DNA of 64,000 nucleotides from Kitasatospora sp. NBC_01266 (GTDB lineage: Bacteria; Actinomycetota; Actinomycetes; Streptomycetales; Streptomycetaceae): assembly GCF_036242395.1 (NCBI RefSeq), contig NZ_CP108458.1, positions 5,208,001 through 5,272,000 on the forward strand. Direction: 5' to 3'. The translations under genes and the position numbers were made by a program. Positions 57,559 through 64,000 of the stretch are shown here, one piece after another; positions within the stretch are counted from its first letter, which is position 1, and each line of letters begins with the position of its first letter. The notes beneath the pieces were generated by a model that did not search any database, had not been told where the DNA came from, and worked only from the letters and a program-made list of their open reading frames with translations.

Positions 57559-58514
57559 TGGCTGGGGCCGGGGCCGACCCGGTGCGGGAGTTGATGGCGG
57601 AGCACCGGGAGCTGTGCGAGCGGGCCACCCACCCGTTGGAGATCGCCGCCGTGCTGGAGGAGGCGGGCCTGGGGCCGGCCGCGGCCGCGCGCTACCGGCA
57701 CGCGGATGTCTTCTCGCTCGCCGAGGAGCTCTTCGCCCGGGTGCCGCGCAAGCCGGCGGACGGCCACGAGCCACCGCCGGGTGCCCCGGTCGCGGCCATG
57801 GCATCGGCTGATGCCCCGGTCTCGGCGCCCGGGTGGCGCCGGTGGTGCTGGGCCGGGGGCGCGCTGCTGGGGGCGCTGCTGCTGCCGCTGGTCACGGTGC
57901 TCGGCGACTCCGGATCGGCGGCGGGCCCGGCTGCCGGGCGGGGCCCGTCGCGGGTCGGCACGGCGGCGGCGCTGGTGCTCGCGGCCTGGGCGGCGAGTCG
58001 CGCCGCCGACCGGGCGGCCCGCTGGGTGCGGCACGCGGGCCGGTTGCAGCTGCGCACGGCCGGCACGCTCGCGCAGTTCCGGGCCCGGATGCGTCCGGTG
58101 CTGCCGGTGGCCCTCGGGCTGCACCTGGCCGTGCTCGCGCTGACCAGCTTCACCGCGATCGCGGTGCTCACCGCCATCGCCCCGCGCCCGGGGCCGGGGG
58201 CCGCCGGCGGGCTGCTGCAGGCCGTGATCCAACGGGCCGGTCCCACCCAGTGGGCGGCCCAGGCCGCACTCGGTCTGCTGATCGCGATCGCCGCCGCACT
58301 GCGCCGCTGCGGTCGGTACGGTGCCGCGCTGGCGGGCCTGCTCGCCGCCGACGGGCTCGGTGCGGGCCTGTCGGCGCTGCGCTGCTGCGGTCTGCTGCCG
58401 GCCGGCTGGATGGCCACCCCGGGCGCGCTGACGGCACTGGCCACCGGCCTGGTGGCCGCGGTGCTGTTGCCGTACGCCTGGGTGGCACTGGGCCGTCCGC
58501 AGGCCTACTGGTGA
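57558..58514 (+). CDS. Polytopic membrane protein
   Basis: 318 residues. A ~90-residue cytosolic N-terminus rich in charged residues is followed by about six hydrophobic helices: WCWAGGALLGALLLPLVTVLG, VGTAAALVLAAWAASRAADRA, LPVALGLHLAVLALTSFTAIAVLTAI, AALGLLIAIAAALRRCG, and the last ALATGLVAAVLLPYAWVAL. No family recognised. Its ATG overlaps the stop of the glycosyltransferase. A partner for export or assembly is inferred only from position. Confidence 0.78.
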   Translation: MAGAGADPVRELMAEHRELCERATHPLEIAAVLEEAGLGPAAAARYRHADVFSLAEELFARVPRKPADGHEPPPGAPVAAMASADAPVSAPGWRRWCWAGGALLGALLLPLVTVLGDSGSAAGPAAGRGPSRVGTAAALVLAAWAASRAADRAARWVRHAGRLQLRTAGTLAQFRARMRPVLPVALGLHLAVLALTSFTAIAVLTAIAPRPGPGAAGGLLQAVIQRAGPTQWAAQAALGLLIAIAAALRRCGRYGAALAGLLAADGLGAGLSALRCCGLLPAGWMATPGALTALATGLVAAVLLPYAWVALGRPQAYW

Positions 58515-58611
58515 GGCGGTCGCGCCGTCCCGCGGTGCGGGACGGGCAGGTCGCTCACCGCCGGGTCGATCACTCGGTCAATCAATCGAAGGCAATGGTC
58601 AGGAGTCTGGG

Positions 58612-59637
58612 ATGAGGGTGCTGCTGCTGGGTGCCGGCGGCTACATCGGCCGTCGGGTCGCCGATCGGCTGCTGGTGGATCGTGACCTGCAGGTCACGGT
58701 GCTCGGGCGGCGGGATTCGGCCGACATCCGGTTCGACCTGGCGGCCGGGAGTCCCGGGGCGCTGGCCCGGTTCCTGGACGCGGTGGCGCCGCAGGTGGTG
58801 GTCAACTGCGCCGGTGCCACCTACGGGACCTCGCGGACCCTGGTGCGGGCCAACGCGCTCGCCGTGGCGACCGTCTGCGAGGCGATCCGGCGCAGCCGGG
58901 AGCCAGCCCGTCTGGTGCACATCGGCTCGGCCGCAGAGTACGGGGCGGTGCCGGTCGGCGCGCCGATCGCGGAGAGCGCCGAGCCGCGCCCGGTCGGCCC
59001 GTACGGGGTGTCCAAACTGGCCGGCACCGAGCTGGTGCTCTCCTCCGGGCTGGACGCGGCCGTGCTGCGGGTCTTCGACGTGGTCGGCCCCGGCACCCCG
59101 GCCGCCTCGCTCTTCGGCCGGCTCGCCGAGGGGCTGCGCCGGGCCCTGGAACAGCAGGAGAGCCAGGTCCGGATGCCGGACCTGTCCCCGTTCCGGGATT
59201 TCGTCGACGTCCGGGACGTCGCGCACGCGGTGCTGGCGGCGGCGGTCTCGGCCGCGACCGGGGTGATCAACGTCGGCAGCGGGCATGCCGTCCGGGCCCG
59301 TGAGGCGGCTGAGCTGCTGGTCCGGGCGGCGGGCTTCGAGGGCGTGCTGAGCGAGGAGGTCCGCACGGTGGCGCTGCCCGCCCAGGCGGCCGCGGAGCCG
59401 TTGCCGCTCTCCGGTGTGGCCGGACCGGTCGGCGTCGGACCGGTTGGGCCCGCCGGACCTGTTGGGCCCGCCGGACCCGTCGGTCCGGTGGCGCCGGAGC
59501 CGCGCCCGGTGGTCGAGCCGGTGCCCTGGCGGCAGGCCGATGTCCGCACCGCGCGCGAGCGGCTCGGCTGGCGGGCCCAGACCCCGCTGGAGGAGTCACT
59601 GGGCGATGTCTGGCTGGAGACCGCCTGCCGGGTGTAG
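58612..59637 (+). CDS. NAD-dependent epimerase/dehydratase with collagen-like insert
   Basis: 341-residue extended short-chain dehydrogenase. NAD-binding GAGGYIG (7-13), YGVSK catalytic Tyr/Lys pair (PYGVSKLAG), and FDVVGPGTPAAS. Sugar-nucleotide epimerases are typical members. At residues ~271-296 the protein carries VGPVGPAGPVGPAGPVGPV, a collagen-like (Gly-Pro-X) run not found in normal family members. It follows the membrane gene by 97 bases, likely the same cluster. Confidence 0.88.
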   Translation: MRVLLLGAGGYIGRRVADRLLVDRDLQVTVLGRRDSADIRFDLAAGSPGALARFLDAVAPQVVVNCAGATYGTSRTLVRANALAVATVCEAIRRSREPARLVHIGSAAEYGAVPVGAPIAESAEPRPVGPYGVSKLAGTELVLSSGLDAAVLRVFDVVGPGTPAASLFGRLAEGLRRALEQQESQVRMPDLSPFRDFVDVRDVAHAVLAAAVSAATGVINVGSGHAVRAREAAELLVRAAGFEGVLSEEVRTVALPAQAAAEPLPLSGVAGPVGVGPVGPAGPVGPAGPVGPVAPEPRPVVEPVPWRQADVRTARERLGWRAQTPLEESLGDVWLETACRV

Positions 59638-59781
59638 CCGGGGCGACCGCGCGGCCAGGGGGCGATGCCCAGCATCCGGCGCCGACTGTCTCAGCTGTCG
59701 GACCTACCGTCTCGGAATACCGCACCGGCGTGACACTGTTGGCTGAAGGAACACCGTAATTTGACGACCATCGGAGTCCCC

Positions 59782-60960
59782 GTGTCGCTGCCACCCCTGG
59801 TCGAGCCGGCTGCCGAGCTCACCGTAGACGAGGTCCGCAGGTACTCCCGCCACCTGATCATCCCGGATGTCGGGATGGCCGGGCAGAAGCGGCTGAAGAA
59901 CGCCAAGGTGCTCTGCGTGGGTGCCGGTGGCCTGGGTTCCCCGGCGCTGATGTACCTGGCCGCGGCCGGGGTGGGCACGCTCGGCATCGTCGAGTTCGAC
60001 ACCGTCGACGAGTCCAACCTGCAGCGCCAGATCATCCACGGCCAGTCCGACATCGGCCGCTCCAAGGGCGAGTCGGCGCGGGACTCGGTGCAGGAGATCA
60101 ACCCGTACGTCAACGTGATCCTGCACGACGAGCGCCTCGACAACGACAACGTGATGGAGATCTTCTCCGGCTACGACCTGATCGTCGACGGCACCGACAA
60201 CTTCGCCACCCGGTACCTGGTGAACGACGCCGCGGTGCTGCTCGGCAAGCCGTACGTGTGGGGTTCGATCTACCGCTTCGACGGCCAGGCGAGCGTCTTC
60301 TGGGCCGAGCACGGCCCCTGCTACCGCTGCCTGTACCCGGAGGCCCCGCCGCCGGGCATGGTCCCCTCCTGCGCCGAGGGCGGCGTGCTCGGGGTGCTCT
60401 GCGCCTCGATCGGCTCGATCCAGGTCACCGAGGCGATCAAGCTGCTGGCCGGCGTCGGCGAGCCGCTGGTCGGCCGACTGATGATCTACGACGCCCTGGA
60501 GATGAACTACCGCCAGGTCAAGGTCCGCAAGGACCCCGACTGCGTGCTCTGCGGCGAGAACCCGACGGTCACCGAGCTGATCGACTACGAGGCCTTCTGC
60601 GGCGCGATCTCCGAGGAGGCCCAGGAGGCCGCGCTCGGTTCGACCATCACCTCGAAGCAGCTCAAGGAGATGCAGGACAACCATGAGGACATCCTGCTGA
60701 TCGACGTCCGGGAGCCGAACGAGTACGAGATCGTCAGCATCCCGGGCGCGGTGCTGATCCCCAAGAACGAGTTCCTGATGGGGAACGCGCTGGAGAAGCT
60801 CCCGCAGGACAAGAAGATCGTGCTGCACTGCAAGACCGGTGTCCGCTCGGCCGAGGTGCTGGCCGTGCTGAAGTCGGCGGGCTTCGCCAACTCCGTCCAC
60901 CTGGGCGGCGGCGTGATCGGCTGGGTCAACCAGATCGAGCCCGAGAAGCCGGTCTACTGA
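59782..60960 (+). CDS. moeZ: Adenylyltransferase/sulfurtransferase MoeZ
   Basis: 392 residues, the length remembered for MoeZ of M. tuberculosis. The start at GTG 59782 (MSLPPLVEPA) fits family length and has GGAG 5-6 bases upstream; a TTG at 59761 is an alternative. ThiF/MoeB domain: VGAGGLGS and the zinc CxxC pairs CYRC and CVLC. The C-terminal rhodanese has the active loop CKTGVRSAEVL. It activates the C-terminal glycine of sulphur carriers and supplies sulphur for molybdenum cofactor, thiamine and natural products. The usual actinobacterial order is kept. Confidence 0.95.
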   Translation: MSLPPLVEPAAELTVDEVRRYSRHLIIPDVGMAGQKRLKNAKVLCVGAGGLGSPALMYLAAAGVGTLGIVEFDTVDESNLQRQIIHGQSDIGRSKGESARDSVQEINPYVNVILHDERLDNDNVMEIFSGYDLIVDGTDNFATRYLVNDAAVLLGKPYVWGSIYRFDGQASVFWAEHGPCYRCLYPEAPPPGMVPSCAEGGVLGVLCASIGSIQVTEAIKLLAGVGEPLVGRLMIYDALEMNYRQVKVRKDPDCVLCGENPTVTELIDYEAFCGAISEEAQEAALGSTITSKQLKEMQDNHEDILLIDVREPNEYEIVSIPGAVLIPKNEFLMGNALEKLPQDKKIVLHCKTGVRSAEVLAVLKSAGFANSVHLGGGVIGWVNQIEPEKPVY

Positions 60961-60982
60961 TCCGCTGATCACCGTGACGCAA

Positions 60983-61013
60983 GGAGGCCGGCCCCGCCGT
61001 GGGGCCGGCCTCC
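60983..61013 (+). terminator. Terminator of moeZ
   Basis: GGAGGCCGGCCCC / GGGGCCGGCCTCC arms, 13 bp, 5-base loop, 22 bases after the stop; it also lies 31 bases from the convergent LPG-type gene stop. Confidence 0.85.
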
Positions 61014-61043
61014 CGCGCGTTCTGCCGCCGGCTGCCGCGTCGC

Positions 61044-63728
61044 TTACAGCGAGCCCTTGCGCTGCAGATAGCTGTAGGCGATCCAGCCGGGCAGCACCGG
61101 CAGCCAGAAGGTGAGCGCCCGGAACAGGAAGACCGCCGAGGTGGCGGTGGCGGCGGGCAGCGCGAGGGTCAGCGCGAAGATCAGCGCACCTTCGATCGCG
61201 CCGATCCCGCCTGGGGTCGGCACGGCGGACCCGGCCGCGTTGGCGGTCAGGAAGACCACCGCGACGGCCGCGAAGTTCATCGAGCCGCCGAAGGCCTTGA
61301 TCGAGGCGTCCAGGCAGGCGGTGAAGGCCAGGGTGAGCAGCAGGATGCCGCCGAAGCCCGTCACCAGCTTGCTGGGCGTCTGCATCAGGTCGAGCATCCG
61401 GGGCACCACGCCGAAGAAGAGCGAGCGGACCCGGGTCACCACGAACCGCCGCATCGGCCCGACCGCCGCGATCACCAGGGCCAGCACCGCCGCCGTCAGC
61501 ACACCGATGATCACCGCGCGCTCGTTGCCGATGTCGCTGCTGCCCTGGCTGCCGGTGATCAGGCCGAAGCAGAACAGCAGTGCCAGGTGTCCGCCCAGGC
61601 CCGCCAGCTGCGAGGCACCCACGCTGGCCACCGCCTGCCCGGGTCGCACGCCCTGTTTCTGCAGGTAGCGGGTGTTGAGCGCGATGCCGCCGATCGCCGC
61701 CGGGGCCACCAGCTTCACGAAGGAGCCGGCCAGCTGCGCCGCCACCGTCCGCCGGAACGGCAGCCGCTCGGGCACGAAGCCGGTCAGGCTCATCGCCGCG
61801 GCGACGTAGCTGGCGGCGGCGCAGGCCAGCGCCACGGCGGCCCAGGCCCAGTTCATGTGGGAGAGCTTCAGCTGACCCGGCTGGATCGTGGTGACCGCCA
61901 GATAACCGGCGAAGGCCAGCGCGATCACCGTGATGAGCGTCTTCGGCTTGAGGCGCTCCAGCTTGGCCGGAGCCAGCGGGGCCTCCGGGGCGATCTCCAG
62001 GATCCGGCCGCGGATCCGGCTCAGCAGATCCTCGCCGGCCGCCGCGATGTCCTCCTCGGCCTCCGCCCGTGTCTTCTCGCCCGCGGCCACCTGTTCGAGG
62101 GCCAGCGCCTGCGCGGCGGCCTTGCGCTCCTTGGCCTGCTTGGCCAGGTCGGCACGGGTCTGCCGGCTCAGGCCGACCGGCTGCAGCAGCGGCAGCGCGG
62201 CTGCCATCTTCTCGGCACCCAGCACCCGGTTGGCGACGGCGACCGAGCGCTCGGGGCCGATCCGCAGCGCGAAGGTGGTCAGCAGCTGCGCGACGTCGAT
62301 CCGCAGGGTCAGGTCGCCGGCCGCGATGTCGCCACCGGAGAGGTTGACCAGGGTGCCCATCTTCTCGTCCACCACCAGCAGCGACTCGCCGGTCAGCCGG
62401 CGGTGCGCGATCCGGCGCTGGTGCAGGGCACCGACCGACTCCCAGAACGAGCCCATCACCTCGTCGGTGATCTGCTCGTCGGGCAGCTCGTCGAGGGTGC
62501 GACCCTCGACCTTCTCGTAGACCAGGACCGCCGCGTCCGGGCCCAGCTCGGAGGTGGCCACCAGCTGCGGGGCGTGGGCACCGGCCGCAGCGGCGGCGTA
62601 GGCGATCAGCGCCTCCTGCTCCAGCGCCTGGCGCAGCGACTGCGGGCTGCGCCGCACCGCCACCGAGCGAAGCAGCGCGCGGCGCCAGACCCGGTAGAAG
62701 AAGCCGGAGGCCTGCTGCTCGCGGTCGATGATGTGGACGTCCAGCGCGGGGCTGTCCTGCTGGTTCACGAAGTAGCGCCGGGTGCCGCCGGGGGCGTCCG
62801 GTGCCCGGTGCGCGTTGCGCGGCGTGAAACCGAGCCGGCGCAGGCCGAGCATCAGGTGCTGACCGGTCGGCCGGATGTTCGGCGAGCCGATCGCGTAGAG
62901 CGTGCCGCAGGCCACCGACCAGCCGATCAGCACGGTCAGCAGCAGCGAGAGCGGGGTGGTCTCGTTGCTGATCAGCTCGGTGGCGCCGCTGAGCAGCACC
63001 ACGGACCAGAGCGCCAGCCGCCAGCGCGGTCGGCTCACCATGCCGACCGCCGTCATATAGGCGATCACCGGAGCCAGGTACCCGTGCACCGGTTCGGTGA
63101 TCGGCCCGCCGTTCTCCGGCAGCTTGGTCAGCGCGGTGCGGATGGTCTGCGAGGCGCCTTCGGCCACCCACCAGTCCACCGCCAGCGTCACGCCGTAGGC
63201 CAGCACCGAGGCGAGCACGCCGTCGGCGACCCGCAGGCCGTCGCGTTTGATCAGCCGTTCGACCGCGAAGGCCAGCGGCACGGTCAGCACCGCGACGGTG
63301 GAGACCAGGCCGAGCACGGTGGTCAGCCAGGGCGCCACGTTCTTCACGTTGGTCTGGATGTCGGTCGCGATGCCGCTGGTGGTCTGGGTCGCGATGCTCG
63401 CGATGACGAAGACCGCGACGATGCCGAGCAGGCCGGCCACGAAGCGGATCAGATCGGAGGGGCGGTGCGCGCGGGCGGCGAGCAGCGGCTCGTCCACCGC
63501 GAGGCGATCGCCGTCCTCGTCGTCCTCCGCCGCTGACGCTGACGTCGGGACCGGCACCGGGACGGACACCGGGACCGGGACCGGCTGCTCCGGCGCGGCC
63601 TGCGGCGGCCGGCGCCGTCGCGGCGGCGTGCGCTTCACCAGCGAGACCTTGGGCTCCTCGGCGGGGGGGAGCGCGGAGCCGGGTTCGCCGGCGCCCTCGT
63701 CCACATCCACGTCAACCGTCCCGGTCAT
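61044..63728 (-). CDS. LPG-synthase-type membrane protein with pseudokinase domain
   Basis: 894 residues from ATG 63728 (GAGGA about 9 bases upstream). N-terminal ~85 disordered residues with a VPVPVSVPV run. Then four or more helices (~100-280). A kinase-like region lies about 330-520: an ABC1/AarF-like N-lobe, then IAHRRLTGESLLVV where the catalytic loop HxDxxxxN should be, with Arg for Asp and Ser for Asn, and VNLSGGD in place of DFG. The last ~300 residues are the lysylphosphatidylglycerol synthase/UPF0104 membrane domain (~610-890). It looks like a lipid flippase-like protein with a dead kinase. Confidence 0.87.
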   Translation of the reverse strand: MTGTVDVDVDEGAGEPGSALPPAEEPKVSLVKRTPPRRRRPPQAAPEQPVPVPVSVPVPVPTSASAAEDDEDGDRLAVDEPLLAARAHRPSDLIRFVAGLLGIVAVFVIASIATQTTSGIATDIQTNVKNVAPWLTTVLGLVSTVAVLTVPLAFAVERLIKRDGLRVADGVLASVLAYGVTLAVDWWVAEGASQTIRTALTKLPENGGPITEPVHGYLAPVIAYMTAVGMVSRPRWRLALWSVVLLSGATELISNETTPLSLLLTVLIGWSVACGTLYAIGSPNIRPTGQHLMLGLRRLGFTPRNAHRAPDAPGGTRRYFVNQQDSPALDVHIIDREQQASGFFYRVWRRALLRSVAVRRSPQSLRQALEQEALIAYAAAAAGAHAPQLVATSELGPDAAVLVYEKVEGRTLDELPDEQITDEVMGSFWESVGALHQRRIAHRRLTGESLLVVDEKMGTLVNLSGGDIAAGDLTLRIDVAQLLTTFALRIGPERSVAVANRVLGAEKMAAALPLLQPVGLSRQTRADLAKQAKERKAAAQALALEQVAAGEKTRAEAEEDIAAAGEDLLSRIRGRILEIAPEAPLAPAKLERLKPKTLITVIALAFAGYLAVTTIQPGQLKLSHMNWAWAAVALACAAASYVAAAMSLTGFVPERLPFRRTVAAQLAGSFVKLVAPAAIGGIALNTRYLQKQGVRPGQAVASVGASQLAGLGGHLALLFCFGLITGSQGSSDIGNERAVIIGVLTAAVLALVIAAVGPMRRFVVTRVRSLFFGVVPRMLDLMQTPSKLVTGFGGILLLTLAFTACLDASIKAFGGSMNFAAVAVVFLTANAAGSAVPTPGGIGAIEGALIFALTLALPAATATSAVFLFRALTFWLPVLPGWIAYSYLQRKGSL

Positions 63729-63870
63729 CTGGTCTTGTCCTCGTATCACCACTCACCGCCCCGAAGATGGTGGCATGCCCGGCGACTGGTCGCCGGACAG
63801 GGGCCGGACCGGGCGCGGCGAATCCTCCGCAGGTGCTCCGTGACTGGTCCGGATGGGCAAGAATGCCCGA

Positions 63871-64000
63871 GTGACGGACAACAGCGCGGGCCCTCGCCCT
63901 CCCGTCGACCTGCCCCCGTTCGCCGAGCTGGTGCTCGAACTGGTCGACCGTATCCCGCCTGGCCGGGTCATGACGTACGGGGATGTCGCCGAGTACCTGG
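63871..64000 (+). CDS. MGMT/alkyltransferase-like DNA-binding protein (partial)
   Basis: Only the first ~43 codons are in the window. The GTG at 63871 matches family N-termini; an in-frame ATG at 63853 is less likely. The visible part, PPFAELVLELVDRIPPGRVMTYGDVAEYL, is the DNA-binding winged-helix of Ada/MGMT and alkyltransferase-like proteins. The catalytic PCHR motif lies beyond the end, so it cannot be told whether it is active methyltransferase or ATL. Rv3204 has the same position relative to moeB1. Confidence 0.85.
   Translation, partial: MTDNSAGPRPPVDLPPFAELVLELVDRIPPGRVMTYGDVAEYL

Noticed and set aside
59704..63171. Minus-strand open frame of about 1,150 codons across moeZ and the LPG-type gene
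   Set aside because: Overlaps moeZ in antisense and the LPG-type gene in another frame; no motif matches.

Overview
The window is chromosomal core DNA of a very GC-rich actinomycete, most likely Streptomycetaceae (Streptomyces, Kitasatospora or a close relative). The evidence is a bldK-type oligopeptide importer, the mycothiol gene mshB, DUF3117 and DUF3107 marker genes, diaminopimelate genes, frequent GTG/TTG starts, and many genes that look leaderless. No tRNA, rRNA, CRISPR array, IS element or prophage was seen. From memory, the gene order follows two conserved actinobacterial blocks known from Mycobacterium tuberculosis: mshB / fdxC-dapC / dapE / LOG-folP2-tagA-Rv1211 / Rv1220c-sigE-rseA-tatB / mrp-Rv1231c-Rv1232c, and rhlE-Rv3210c-Rv3208A-Rv3208-moeB1-Rv3204. 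Here they lie end to end.

Layout. 1-762 is the 3' end of typA. 945-13184 holds two complete oligopeptide ABC importers that converge on a shared terminator: a plus-strand operon (SBP, two permeases, two ATPases) and a minus-strand operon in the bldK order (permease, SBP, permease, ATPase, ATPase). 13185-13738 is the bldK upstream region. 13739-17949 (minus) holds a cell-envelope YoaR-like protein behind tandem palindromic operators, DUF6113, mshB and a small membrane protein. 18230-24079 (plus) holds a dipeptidyl peptidase, then an ABC exporter with its own NarL-type two-component system. 24099-31514 holds SirB1-like and GNAT proteins, fdxA-dapC, a secreted repeat protein, a lysozyme-like protein and dapE. 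31640-35879 holds LOG, folP2, a DivIVA-domain protein, tag, an enoyl-CoA hydratase and DUF3117.

36019-39257 is a stress sigma-factor locus: O-methyltransferase, SigE-type ECF sigma factor, zinc anti-sigma factor, TatB. 39390-47636 holds mrp, DUF1003 with an MgtE-N/CBS protein, a DMT permease, SUFU, PHP phosphoesterase, DUF6758 and a 48-residue gene. 48035-55601 holds two alpha/beta hydrolases, a DEAD-box helicase with a very long repetitive tail, a MiaE-like ferritin-fold protein, DUF3107 and a TetR regulator. 56026-63728 holds a PelF-like glycosyltransferase, a membrane protein, an epimerase with a collagen-like insert, moeZ and an LPG-synthase-type membrane protein carrying an apparent pseudokinase. 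The window ends in an alkyltransferase-like DNA repair gene.

No wholly new multi-gene system stands out. The best leads are regulatory or domain-level: tandem 20-bp operators at 16286-16327, a palindrome in front of the ABC-exporter/two-component operon, strong hairpins just 3' of both SBP genes, a cohort of leaderless genes, a FolP2 lacking the canonical DHPS loop, the pseudokinase/LPG fusion, the collagen-like insert in the epimerase, and the long-leader CTG-start helicase.
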